A stretch of 64,000 nucleotides of DNA from Lutibacter sp. A64 (GTDB taxonomy: Bacteria > Bacteroidota > Bacteroidia > Flavobacteriales > Flavobacteriaceae), in NCBI RefSeq assembly GCF_022429565.1, contig NZ_CP092487.1, positions 1,754,001 through 1,818,000 of the forward strand, written 5' to 3'. Made by a program: the position numbers and the translations under genes. Shown one piece after another: positions 52,329-60,680 of this stretch; the first letter of the stretch is position 1; the number at the start of each line of letters is the position of its first letter. The notes below the pieces were generated by a model, which saw only the letters and a program-made list of their open reading frames with translations, searched no databases and was not told where the DNA came from.

Positions 52329-53588
52329 ATGAAAACATCAACCACCTTTTCAATCCTTATTTGGATTAATGCTTCACGTGCCAAAAACAATGAAGCTGAT
52401 TTATTTGCAAGAATTACTGTGAACCAAAAACGTGCAAATATTAGTTTAAAAAGAAAAGTTAATATTAAATCTTGGGACAAATCAAAATCTAGATTAAAAG
52501 GAAACAGTGCAAATGCCCGAAAAGAAAATCAATATATCGAACAAGTAAAAGCCAAACTGCATAAAATTCATATTGATTTAGTCAATCAAGAAAAATTTAT
52601 TACAGCCCAGCTAATCAAATCAACCTATCTAGGCGAAGGAGAAAATCATAAAACCCTTCAAAATTTGATTGATTATCATTCCAATAAAATTAAAAACGTG
52701 CTAGCCCCTGGTTCGATAAGAAACTACGGAATCACAGAAAATTATATTTCAAAGTTTCTAGACCAAAAAAGAAGAACAAATGATATATATTTAAAGGAGC
52801 TAGATTATAAGTTTATATGTGATTTTGAAAATTTCCTTCACAGCTATTGGCCAGAAGGTCATCCAAAAGCAATGGGCCAAAATACGGTAATGAAACACAT
52901 TCAAAGACTACGTAAAATGGTCACCTTAGCTTACCATTTAGAATGGTTACAAAAAGATCCTTTTATTAGATGGAAACCAACATTTAAAAAAACAGAACGT
53001 CAATTTTTATCTGCAAATGAATTATCAAATATTGAAAACTACCACTTCCCTATTGAAAGACTTGATAGAGTACGAGATTTATTTGTTTTTAGCTGTTATA
53101 CCGGTATAAGCTATATAGACATTATGCAATTAACTAAAGAAAATATTCATTTAGGAATTGATAGAAACAACTGGATTATAACCAAACGTCAAAAAACGAA
53201 AACACCCGTAAAAATCCCCTTACTAGAAAAAGCACAAGCAATAATCAATAAATATAAAAACCATCCTATCACACAAGTAAGTGAATCATTATTGCCTATT
53301 ATAACCAATGAAAAACTAAATTTCTATTTAAAAGAAGTTGCACTTGCCTGTGGCATCAAAAAGAACCTAACATTCCATATGGCACGGCATACATTTGCAA
53401 CAACCGTAACTTTAACAAACGGAGTTCCAATAGAAACCGTATCAAAATTATTAGGACACACAAAAATCGCTACTACGCAAATTTACGCAAGGGTAATTGA
53501 ACGAAAAGTAAGTGAAGACATGAATGCTTTAAAAGCAATTTTAGATAAAAATAAAACTAAAAAAAATGAAAATAAAGCTGTAAATTAA
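52329..53588 (+). CDS. Tyrosine recombinase (site-specific integrase, Bacteroidota type)
   Basis: 419 residues. The N-terminal arm-binding and core-binding (SAM-like) parts are followed by the catalytic domain. HMARHTF (about 350, His and second Arg), LLGHTKIATTQIYARV (His and the tyrosine nucleophile, about 385) are clear. At the place of the first catalytic Arg the sequence is CYTGISYIDI with Ser/Tyr instead of Arg, as in IntDOT-type integrases that lack the canonical Arg I. It would integrate and excise the island at tRNA-Arg. Confidence 0.93.
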   Translation: MKTSTTFSILIWINASRAKNNEADLFARITVNQKRANISLKRKVNIKSWDKSKSRLKGNSANARKENQYIEQVKAKLHKIHIDLVNQEKFITAQLIKSTYLGEGENHKTLQNLIDYHSNKIKNVLAPGSIRNYGITENYISKFLDQKRRTNDIYLKELDYKFICDFENFLHSYWPEGHPKAMGQNTVMKHIQRLRKMVTLAYHLEWLQKDPFIRWKPTFKKTERQFLSANELSNIENYHFPIERLDRVRDLFVFSCYTGISYIDIMQLTKENIHLGIDRNNWIITKRQKTKTPVKIPLLEKAQAIINKYKNHPITQVSESLLPIITNEKLNFYLKEVALACGIKKNLTFHMARHTFATTVTLTNGVPIETVSKLLGHTKIATTQIYARVIERKVSEDMNALKAILDKNKTKKNENKAVN

Positions 53589-53680
53589 TTAGGGGTTACT
53601 ATTTAATAACTATTGAATCAGGAGTTTAGGAACTTTTTGTTATTTTTAAGCATTGGAAAAGAGTTATAATTCCCCTCATT

Positions 53681-54544
53681 ATGTCAAAAATTGTAAAAAT
53701 TATCGAACAATTCGATGCGTCTATTAATGAAATTGATAAATCAAATCTAAATCTATTAAATAGTTTAAATTTAAAAATCAAAATAAATCAAAATTGTTTA
53801 GTTGTACTTCGCAAAGAAGTAAAACAAAAAGGTTTCTCTTCTCAAAAATCAGAAATAACCTTTTTTAAAAATCAAAAACCCTATATTAAGGGGAGACTTA
53901 AATTTTATCTTGCTTTAAACGATTATTATTTAGGTAAGCCTGCAGGTGAAAAATCAAAAATCCGAAAATATATAAACCTTAAATTAAGTGAGATTTCAAA
54001 TGAAAATTGCAAATACAATGGATTTAGAAATTATATAAAATTAGAAAAATCATATAAAGACAACTTGTATTTTCTTAGAATACCTAATCAACTTGAATTA
54101 TTAATTGAAGACACACCACTCAATAATCCAAATATTTTCGAGGACCCAGATTTTTGTACATCTAGAGATCATCTTGTAGCTATGATTGTTAAAAATGATT
54201 TACTCTGTCAGTTTTTCACAAATGAATTAGAGATTAATAAAAAGAAAAATTCTAAACCATTAATACAAGAAGTGCAAAGTATTAAAATTCCTTGGACAGG
54301 TACTAAAACAGAATTAGTAGAATTATTATTTGCATCAAATGCAGAAGGTTCAATAGGCAATGGTAATTTAAGTTTAAAAGAAATAAAAGAAATTTGCATT
54401 AATAATTTTGGAGTAGATCCGGGTAATATTTATCAAATAGTAGATCAAATAACAACTAGAAAAGGCAATCCAATAAAATTTATCGATAGATTGAAAACTT
54501 CACTATCAAATGAAATTAATAATTTTTTAAAGAAAGGTAAATAA
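53681..54544 (+). CDS. RteC-family protein
   Basis: 287 residues. SEITFFKNQKPYIKGRLKFYLALNDYYL in the N-terminal half and KIPWTGTKTELVELLFASNAEGSIGNGNLSLKEIKEICINNFGVDPGNIYQIVDQITTRKGNPIKFIDRLKTSLS at the C-terminus match the RteC pattern. In CTnDOT, RteC turns on the excision operon. Here it lies 92 bp after the integrase gene, so control of excision is plausible. The partners RteA/RteB are not in the window. Confidence 0.8.
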   Translation: MSKIVKIIEQFDASINEIDKSNLNLLNSLNLKIKINQNCLVVLRKEVKQKGFSSQKSEITFFKNQKPYIKGRLKFYLALNDYYLGKPAGEKSKIRKYINLKLSEISNENCKYNGFRNYIKLEKSYKDNLYFLRIPNQLELLIEDTPLNNPNIFEDPDFCTSRDHLVAMIVKNDLLCQFFTNELEINKKKNSKPLIQEVQSIKIPWTGTKTELVELLFASNAEGSIGNGNLSLKEIKEICINNFGVDPGNIYQIVDQITTRKGNPIKFIDRLKTSLSNEINNFLKKGK

Positions 54545-54861
54545 CTATACTGCAGTATGTTATATTTATTTTTTTATTAGTAATTATTACTGTTAAAAAA
54601 ATATACCCTAAAAATAAACAGAATATTACCTTTATTTCAAGAGTGTATTTTAAAAAAAATATTAAAAATCATTTTTTAAAAAAATCCATAAAAAAAAGTG
54701 AAAAATAAGCATCACAATATCAGGATGATAGCTTGTTTTGATACTCCTTTTTTTATTACTTAATAAAAACTAATATTTTTTCTCATCATAACTTTTCAGC
54801 TTTGCAGAACGAAAGTCAAATCGCTATAAACAAATTATTAACCTAAAAAAAAGTTGAAAAA
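54545..54861. other. Intergenic region between RteC and HTH genes
   Basis: AT-rich with no gene. A 12-bp palindrome ATACTGCAGTAT (54547-54558) lies just after the RteC stop and may be an operator. No terminator is clear. Confidence 0.4.
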
Positions 54862-55134
54862 ATGGCAGCAGAAATTATTACAACAGATGATCTCCGAGAA
54901 TTCAAAATTGAACTACTAAATGAGTTTGAAAAACTATTAGAAAAAACAACGGCATCAGGAACAAAAAAGTACTTAAAATCTGGTGACTTAATGAAAATGC
55001 TAAAAGTAAGTTCAGGAACACTCCAAACGTTAAGAATCAACGGAACCCTACCCTACACAAAAATTGGAGGAATCATTTTTTACGACGCTGATGAAATCTC
55101 AAAAGTGATGAAAGAAAACCGGGCTCATAATTAA
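54862..55134 (+). CDS. Helix-turn-helix protein, excisionase-like
   Basis: 90 residues. After a helical N-terminus (TTDDLREFKIELLNEFEKLLEK) there is a MerR/Xis-like winged helix: KKYLKSGDLMKMLKVSSGTLQTLRINGTLPYTKIGGIIFYDADEISKVM. This HTH_17 type is standard in Bacteroidota mobile elements and usually acts as excisionase or regulator. Confidence 0.85.
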   Translation: MAAEIITTDDLREFKIELLNEFEKLLEKTTASGTKKYLKSGDLMKMLKVSSGTLQTLRINGTLPYTKIGGIIFYDADEISKVMKENRAHN

Positions 55135-55146
55135 ATTTCAAGTCTT

Positions 55147-55833
55147 ATGAATTACATCAAACACCTCAACGGAGTTATGCTCCAATTTTCAAAAGACAAC
55201 CGCTTAAATCCAACACATATAAGCTTGTATTTAGCTTTATTCCAGTTTTGGAACTACAATCGTTTTCCGAATGAATTTTATATCAATCGCGAAGAAATCA
55301 TGAAGTTTTCTAAAATCGGTTCAAATACAACATACCACCGTTGCATAAAAGAGCTAAGTCATTGGAAATATATTCTTTACAGTCCATCTCACAATCCATA
55401 CAAAGGCAGTAAAGTGAAGTTGTTTAATTTCAGTACAAGCGATAAAAAAGCTATGTATTTAGACTATCCCATAAATGAACAAGCACTGGTATCTAATATA
55501 AACATTAATAAACATAATATAAACTTTATTAAACTAGAGGCAATCGCAAAAGAAAAATTGATTTTAGATTTTTTTAAAAAAGAAAAATATCCAGAATTGG
55601 AAGCCAAAAAATTTTTCAATCATTACCAGGGAATCGGATGGAAAGTTGGAGGGAAATCAGCAATGGTAGATTGGCAGGCAACCGCCAGAAGTTGGATGCT
55701 AAAATCCGAAGAAATGAAATTAAAATCTCAAGGAAAATCGAAAGCACAAAACAATCCAAACGCTTTACCACTTGACCATTTTTACGACAACCTCCACGTC
55801 AACCAAAACAAACGCTATGATGAACCTCTTTGA
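55147..55833 (+). CDS. Replication-initiator-like protein (DnaD-like C-terminus)
   Basis: 228 residues. The N-terminal part is a winged-helix-like region (RLNPTHISLYLALFQFWNYNRFPNEFYINREEIMKFSKIGSNTTYHRCIKELSHWKYILYSP). The C-terminus PELEAKKFFNHYQGIGWKVGGKSAMVDWQATARSWML matches a motif common in element and phage replication proteins of this phylum. It starts 12 bp after the HTH gene. The role as initiator or regulator is inferred. Confidence 0.7.
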   Translation: MNYIKHLNGVMLQFSKDNRLNPTHISLYLALFQFWNYNRFPNEFYINREEIMKFSKIGSNTTYHRCIKELSHWKYILYSPSHNPYKGSKVKLFNFSTSDKKAMYLDYPINEQALVSNININKHNINFIKLEAIAKEKLILDFFKKEKYPELEAKKFFNHYQGIGWKVGGKSAMVDWQATARSWMLKSEEMKLKSQGKSKAQNNPNALPLDHFYDNLHVNQNKRYDEPL

Positions 55834-55892
55834 ATTTTCCGTTGAAGCCAAACGACCTATTTGAATTTCTGTAGCAATTCAAATTTTAGTAG

Positions 55893-56004
55893 CGGCTAAG
55901 CATCCAAAGAGCGCAGCGGTCTGGATGCGATAGCGGATAAAATGCAAGAATTCAAAGAAATTAAAATCAGTCTTGACTTTTTTGTTTCGTTTTTGTGTCA
56001 AGAC
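55893..56004. repeat. GC-rich hairpin patch and 8-bp inverted repeat before the ATPase gene
   Basis: GCATCCA (55900-55906) and TGGATGC (55922-55928) form a hairpin around AAGAGCGCAGCGG, and AGCGG also occurs on each side (55891, 55932). Further on, GTCTTGAC (55970-55977) and GTCAAGAC (55997-56004) make a second inverted repeat. These are among the most GC-rich bases of the region and lie between two replication-type genes, so an origin or a regulator site is possible. Confidence 0.5.
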
Positions 56005-56151
56005 AAAAATGAAAAGAACACAAAAGAAACCTAAAAACAAACTTCTAGAACTTAAAGAAATGGATGAAACAAAAAAATGAAAGAATACCAAAAGAATTTC
56101 AAATTTTCATTTCAACAATCAGAGTTGAATAGAACCAAAAAGAAAAAAACT

Positions 56152-56886
56152 ATGAACCCACAACCTCACATAAAAACCGAAGGAACCTCAAAATTCCAAA
56201 TAGGAGAAATTATCGACAACACCGTTCATTACGATTTCGAAAAAATAAAAACCTACCTCAACATCAAAGGGCATCTACTCTTTGGGAAAAATTTTAGAAT
56301 CTACAAAGAAGACGAACCACTACTTTTCAAACTCTGTTGCTATTTCATCCAGGATCATTACAGCTGTGCCCAAATGGGAATCGACACCAATAAAGGAATA
56401 TTGCTATCAGGACCCGTAGGATGTGGTAAAACATCGCTAATGAAGCTACTCCCCTACTTAGCACCACACAAAACCAACTACGAGCTCATTCCAACACGCA
56501 ACATCGTTTTCAATTTCAATACCAAAGGATTCGAAACCCTGGAAAAGTTCAACGACACCAAAAACTATTGTTTTGACGACCTAGGTGTTGAACCAGACGG
56601 TTCACACTATGCCAAAGAATGCAATGTAATGGGTGAAATACTTTTATCGCGTTACGATCAATTTACCCAAGCAAATCAAAGCCTTAGTCCAAGTCTTAGT
56701 CTTAGTCATAGTTCAAGTCAAAGCCTTAGTCTTAGTCAACGTCTTAGTCACACCAAAACCCACCTAACCACCAACCTCAACGCAAAAGAATTAGAAAAAA
56801 GATACGGAAGTCGTGTTAGAAGCCGATTAAGACAAATGATGAACGTTATAGCATTTGATTCAAATTCCAAAGATAAAAGACTGTAG
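56152..56886 (+). CDS. DnaC-like P-loop ATPase with repeat insertion
   Basis: 244 residues from ATG at 56152 (MNPQPHIKTEG); an upstream ATG at 56077 is also possible but adds a basic, unconserved stretch. Walker A is LLSGPVGCGKTSLMKL and Walker B is YCFDDLGVEP; KELEKRYGSRVRSRLRQMMNVIAFD is the sensor/arginine-finger end seen in such helicase loaders of mobile elements. Between them is an insertion of about 25 residues rich in Ser-Leu (QSLSPSLSLSHSSSQSL...) encoded by an AGTCTT-type array. The protein may load a helicase for element replication. The insertion probably lies in a loop. Confidence 0.8.
   Translation: MNPQPHIKTEGTSKFQIGEIIDNTVHYDFEKIKTYLNIKGHLLFGKNFRIYKEDEPLLFKLCCYFIQDHYSCAQMGIDTNKGILLSGPVGCGKTSLMKLLPYLAPHKTNYELIPTRNIVFNFNTKGFETLEKFNDTKNYCFDDLGVEPDGSHYAKECNVMGEILLSRYDQFTQANQSLSPSLSLSHSSSQSLSLSQRLSHTKTHLTTNLNAKELEKRYGSRVRSRLRQMMNVIAFDSNSKDKRL
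56677..56751 (+). repeat. AGTCTT-type hexamer array inside the ATPase gene
   Basis: About 75 bp of imperfect repeats (AGTCTT, AGTCAA, AGCCTT and related) are translated in frame as Ser-Leu/Ser-Gln runs. The same unit type occurs in a non-coding array at 57195-57276. Confidence 0.8.
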
Positions 56887-57033
56887 TTCATCATTCACGA
56901 AAACCAAAACAAATAAAAAAGGGTTGAGTAATGTTCAATCTCCTTAGCTTCAATGTAAATTCAAAAGACAAAAGAAAATAGTTTTTTATCCGTACCCTGG
57001 AATAAATTAAGGGTCTTTCCAAAAACCACTAAT

Positions 57034-57056
57034 TGTCAAACTGAGCTTGTTGAAGT
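57034..57056. repeat. Dispersed palindromic-family copy (TGTCAAACTGAGCTTGTTG)
   Basis: The core CTGAGCTTGTTGAAG differs by one base from the hsdM copy (CTGAGCTTGTCGAAG). It is 5 bp upstream of the first ~90-bp direct repeat copy. Confidence 0.6.
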
Positions 57057-57061
57057 GTTGA

Positions 57062-57155
57062 TTCAGCACCTCAATACTAAGGTTTCCCGTAACAAAATTC
57101 ACTTTAAAATCCAGTAATTAGAGAAACACGAAAAACTATAAAAAAACCACCTCCA
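57062..57155 (+). repeat. Direct repeat, copy 1
   Basis: Starts TTCAGCACCTCAA, shares CCCGTAACAAAATT, ACTTTAAAATCC, GTAATT and GAGAAAC with copy 2, and ends CCACCTCCA. No reading frame runs through it. Confidence 0.75.
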
Positions 57156-57194
57156 GCAGTATTTTTGTAAACCACCTGTAACACAGAACCTCCC

Positions 57195-57276
57195 CAAGTC
57201 CAAGTCTTCGTCTTCGTCTTCGTCTTCGTCCAAGTCTTAGTCTTAGTCTAAGTCTTAGTCTTAGTCAACGTCAACC
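57195..57276 (+). repeat. Non-coding AGTCTT/CGTCTT hexamer array
   Basis: Around 80 bp of CAAGTC, TTCGTC, TTAGTC units, related in sequence and phase to the array in the ATPase gene, but with no open frame around it. Confidence 0.8.
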
Positions 57277-57282
57277 TCCTAT

Positions 57283-57371
57283 TTCAGCACCTCAACAATA
57301 CGGAATCCCGTAACAAAATTTACTTTAAAATCCGGTAATTTGAGAAACCAACAAAATAAAACCCACCTCCA
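57283..57371 (+). repeat. Direct repeat, copy 2
   Basis: Matches copy 1 at an offset of 221 bp with scattered differences and a few small gaps, and ends in the same CCACCTCCA. It begins 6 bp after the non-coding hexamer array. Confidence 0.75.
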
Positions 57372-57674
57372 AAAATTGCTATGTAAAATAAAAGAGGTGG
57401 GTTAAAAAAATTGCTATGAAATGAGCTTTACGCTCGAAGATTATTTTTACTAAAATTACTTTTAGCGAATTCAAGCTGTACCATAAAAAAAATAAAATGA
57501 CAACAGCTTAAAAAGATTGACCACTAATCGTAGTCATTTCAAATATAAAATAATTTTTTTTCAAACCCAATTTTATTCAATATTTATTATATTCAAACCC
57601 AATTTAAAACAACCAACTAAAAAATTAACATTTATCATAAAGCACATCATTTATTTTAAGTACTTTTAACTTCG

Positions 57675-57705
57675 TTTGATAAATAACGCTATGACCTTTA
57701 TCAAA
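57675..57705. promoter_or_regulatory. Inverted repeat upstream of hsdM
   Basis: TTTGATAAA (57675-57683) and TTTATCAAA (57697-57705) are perfect 9-bp inverted arms with a 13-bp spacer, about 105 bp before the hsdM start. A regulator binding site is possible; no gene for a controller protein is adjacent. Confidence 0.4.
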
Positions 57706-57808
57706 AAAACAACAAAAAAAATAACGGAATTATCGTCATTTTCAAGGCTAAAAGTCAAATTTAGTGCTTGATAATGTTGAATTGTTTCAAAAAAGTATAA
57801 AAATAAAT

Positions 57809-59392
57809 ATGGCTAAAAAAAGCACAACTCCCAAAAAAACGAAATCTATTGAAGAAACCCTTTGGGATTCGGCCAATAAATTAAGAGGTACTGTTGAATC
57901 ATCAGAATACAAACACGTAGTTTTAGGATTAATCTTCTTAAAATTCACATCTGATAAATTCCAGGAACGCAAACAAGAGATCATAGACGAAGGAAAAGAA
58001 AAGTTTGTAGATATGGTTGAATTCTACACAATGAAAAACGTGTTTTATTTACCTGAAGAATCTCGTTGGAGTTACATCATACAAAATGCCAAACAAGCTG
58101 ATATTGCGCTAAAAATCGATACCGCTTTATTTACCATTGAAAAAAACAATCCTTCATTAAAAGGAGCGTTGCCAGACAATTACTTTTCACGCTTAAATAT
58201 GGACGTAAGTAAGCTTTCAGCGTTACTGGATACCATAAACAATATTGATACTATAAAAGACAAAGAACAAGATATTGTTGGGCGTGTATATGAATATTTT
58301 TTAAGCAAATTTGCCATTGCAGAAGGAAAGGGAAAAGGAGAATTCTACACACCTAAAAGCATTGTAAACTTAATTGCGGAAATGATTGAACCGTACCGTG
58401 GTAAAATCTATGACCCAGCTTGTGGTTCTGGTGGTATGTTTGTACAGTCGGTAAAATTTATTGAAAGCCACAAAGGGAACACCAAAGACATTTCCGTTTA
58501 CGGACAAGAATATACAAATACCACCTACAAACTAGCAAAAATGAACTTGGCTATTCGTGGTATTGCTGCAAATTTGGGTGCCGTAGCTGCTGATACGTTT
58601 GGTAGAGACCAACACCCCGATTTAAAAGCTGATTTTATTATGGCAAACCCTCCTTTTAACCAAAAAGATTGGAGAGCAAAAGATGAGTTATTAGACGACC
58701 CTCGTTGGCGAGGGTATGACGTGCCTCCTACTTCAAATGCAAACTATGGGTGGATTTTAAATATGGTTTCTAAACTATCTGAAAATGGTATTGCAGGTTT
58801 CCTATTGGCAAATGGTGCGCTATCTGGCGGTGGTGAGGAGTATAAAATTAGAAAAAAACTAATTGAAAATAATTTAGTAGAAGCCATTGTTATTTTGCCT
58901 CAAAATATGTTTTATACTACAAATATTAGTGTAACTCTTTGGATTTTAAACAACAATAAAACCGAAAGAACGGTATCTAAAGGAATTGAAGACCGTAACT
59001 ACCGAAACAGAAAAGATGAAGTACTGTTTATGGATTTACGCCAAAAAGGAGAACCTTTTGAAAAAAAATACATTCAGTTTAATGAAGCTCAAATAAAGGA
59101 TTTTGCAAAAACGTATCACAACTGGCAATGCCATCCTGAGCTTGTCGAAGGATCTTATAAAAACATCCCCGAATATTGCTACTCCTCAACAAAAGAAGAA
59201 ATTAGTAAAAAAGACTATTCTCTAGTACCAAGTAAATACATTGAATTTGTAAACCGTGATGAAAACATTGATTTTGATACCAAAATGAAAGGTTTACAAA
59301 ATGATATTGGTAACTTACTTAAAGAAGAATCGAAATCTAAAACTGAGCTATTAAACGTTTTTAAAGAATTAGGGTATGACATCGAATTATAA
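57809..59392 (+). CDS. hsdM: Type I restriction-modification system methyltransferase subunit
   Basis: 527 residues from ATG at 57809 (MAKKSTTPKKTKSIEETLWDSANKLRG); a GTG-started extension from 57764 is not needed. The N-terminal helical HsdM domain is followed by the methyltransferase: motif I DPACGSGGMF (about 203), motif IV NPPF in ANPPFNQKDW (about 278), an adenine N6-methylase signature. It methylates the host's recognition sites together with HsdS. Near residue 442-450 there is an extra HPELVEGS peptide encoded by a palindromic repeat. Confidence 0.96.
   Translation: MAKKSTTPKKTKSIEETLWDSANKLRGTVESSEYKHVVLGLIFLKFTSDKFQERKQEIIDEGKEKFVDMVEFYTMKNVFYLPEESRWSYIIQNAKQADIALKIDTALFTIEKNNPSLKGALPDNYFSRLNMDVSKLSALLDTINNIDTIKDKEQDIVGRVYEYFLSKFAIAEGKGKGEFYTPKSIVNLIAEMIEPYRGKIYDPACGSGGMFVQSVKFIESHKGNTKDISVYGQEYTNTTYKLAKMNLAIRGIAANLGAVAADTFGRDQHPDLKADFIMANPPFNQKDWRAKDELLDDPRWRGYDVPPTSNANYGWILNMVSKLSENGIAGFLLANGALSGGGEEYKIRKKLIENNLVEAIVILPQNMFYTTNISVTLWILNNNKTERTVSKGIEDRNYRNRKDEVLFMDLRQKGEPFEKKYIQFNEAQIKDFAKTYHNWQCHPELVEGSYKNIPEYCYSSTKEEISKKDYSLVPSKYIEFVNRDENIDFDTKMKGLQNDIGNLLKEESKSKTELLNVFKELGYDIEL
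59132..59156 (+). repeat. Palindromic repeat read in frame in hsdM
   Basis: The core CCTGAGCTTGTCGAAGG (59135-59151) is a member of a dispersed repeat family; it is read as HPELVEGS between TYHNWQC and YKNIPEYCY. No frameshift results. Confidence 0.8.
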
Positions 59393-60668
59393 AAAAATTG
59401 GAGATTATATTCAGCTCGTTGACGAAAGGAATAAAGAATTAAAAGTTACTACACTTTTAGGTTTAAGTATTACAAAAGAATTCATTCCATCAGTAGCCAA
59501 TACTATTGGAACGAATATGAAGAACTACAAGATTATTAGAAAAAATCAATTTGCTTGTAGTACTATGCAAGTTCGTAGAGATAAAAAAATGCCTATAGCA
59601 TTACTACAAGAATTTGATGAAGCTATCATTTCTCAAGCTTATCCTGTTTTTGAAGTAATGAAAGAAAATGAATTACTGCCTGAATATTTAATGATGTGGT
59701 TTACACGTTCTGAATTTGATAGACACGCTTGCTTTTTAGCTGTTGGAGGTGTTAGAGGTAGCTTAGAATGGGAAGATTTCTTAGAAATGCCAATACCAAT
59801 CCCATCCATAAAAAAACAACAAGAAATAGTTAATGAATACAATACCGTAGTAAATCGCATAAAATTAAACGAACAACTCAACCAAAAATTAGAAGAAACA
59901 GCACAAGCATTATACAAACATTGGTTTGTAGATTTTGAGTTTCCTGTAGATTCAGAACGTCATCCTGAACTTGTTTCAGGATCTCATCCAATAGGCTACA
60001 AATCTTCTGGAGGTAAAATGGTTTACAATGAAGAATTGGATAAAGAAATTCCTGAGGGATGGGAAGTTGAAAGTTTATCCTCAATATGTCAAATAAAAGG
60101 AGGGAAAAGAATGCCTTCTGGTGAAAATCTTATCTCTATTAAAAACAACCACCCTTATATAAAAGTTGCTGATTTAGGAACATCTAAATATGCTACCCTC
60201 AATGATAATTTTGAGTATGTTCCAAAAGAGGTTCAAAGTAAAATATCAAGATATATTGTTTCAACTGGAGATTTAATAATTTCAATTGTTGGTACAATCG
60301 GAATTATTAAAGTGATTCATAAGTCATTAAATAATGCCAACCTTACTGAAAACTGTGTAAAAATTACTAATCTAGAAAGTATTAGCTCTGGATACTTATA
60401 TCATTATTTAAATTCAAAAGAAGGGAAAGAAGAAATAAAAATGAGAAATGTTGGGGCAGTGCAAGCTAAGCTACCAATTTATAATATAGAATCTTTTGAT
60501 ATTCTGTGTCCAGAATCAAAACTATTTGAAAAATATAAAAAATATATGACTCCAATAGATTCCTCTATTGAAAAAAGTCAAATAGAAAACATTCAACTTA
60601 ATCGCTTAAAAGTACTCTTACTCTCAAAAATGACAAAGGTTGAAATTGAAAAAGAAATAGTTAGTTAA
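59376..60668 (+). CDS. hsdS: Type I restriction-modification system specificity subunit
   Basis: 430 residues; its ATG overlaps the hsdM stop by 17 bp. Two target-recognition domains are separated by a helix with KLEETAQALYKHWFVDFEFPV (about residues 170-190), the standard central conserved region; the C-terminal helix IEKSQIENIQLNRLKVLLLSKM is the second. It decides the DNA sequence recognised. A repeat-encoded HPELVSGS peptide lies directly after the central helix, before the second recognition domain. Confidence 0.93.
   Translation: MTSNYKKIGDYIQLVDERNKELKVTTLLGLSITKEFIPSVANTIGTNMKNYKIIRKNQFACSTMQVRRDKKMPIALLQEFDEAIISQAYPVFEVMKENELLPEYLMMWFTRSEFDRHACFLAVGGVRGSLEWEDFLEMPIPIPSIKKQQEIVNEYNTVVNRIKLNEQLNQKLEETAQALYKHWFVDFEFPVDSERHPELVSGSHPIGYKSSGGKMVYNEELDKEIPEGWEVESLSSICQIKGGKRMPSGENLISIKNNHPYIKVADLGTSKYATLNDNFEYVPKEVQSKISRYIVSTGDLIISIVGTIGIIKVIHKSLNNANLTENCVKITNLESISSGYLYHYLNSKEGKEEIKMRNVGAVQAKLPIYNIESFDILCPESKLFEKYKKYMTPIDSSIEKSQIENIQLNRLKVLLLSKMTKVEIEKEIVS
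59961..59987 (+). repeat. Palindromic repeat read in frame in hsdS
   Basis: The core CCTGAACTTGTTTCAGG (59964-59980) is read as HPELVSGS within ...DSERHPELVSGSHPIGYK... It is related in form to the hsdM insertion, 830 bp away, but uses the TTTCAGG rather than the CGAAGG arm. Confidence 0.8.
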
Positions 60669-60680
60669 AATATCATCGTT

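Larger units (their letters stand above)
56887..57808. other. Long non-coding stretch with repeats between ATPase and hsdM genes
   Basis: About 920 bp without a supportable gene. It holds a palindromic-family copy (57034-57056), two copies of a ~90-bp direct repeat, the second AGTCTT array and an inverted repeat TTTGATAAA/TTTATCAAA at 57675-57705. The last lies about 105 bp before the hsdM start and may be a regulator site. Confidence 0.6.

Noticed and set aside
55879-56091. Minus-strand open frame with Phe/Ser-rich product
   Set aside because: It overlaps the hairpin patch and the start of the ATPase frame, and has no family-like pattern.
56677-57371. CRISPR array
   Set aside because: Hexamer arrays and a two-copy direct repeat lack regular repeat-spacer structure, and no cas gene is present.
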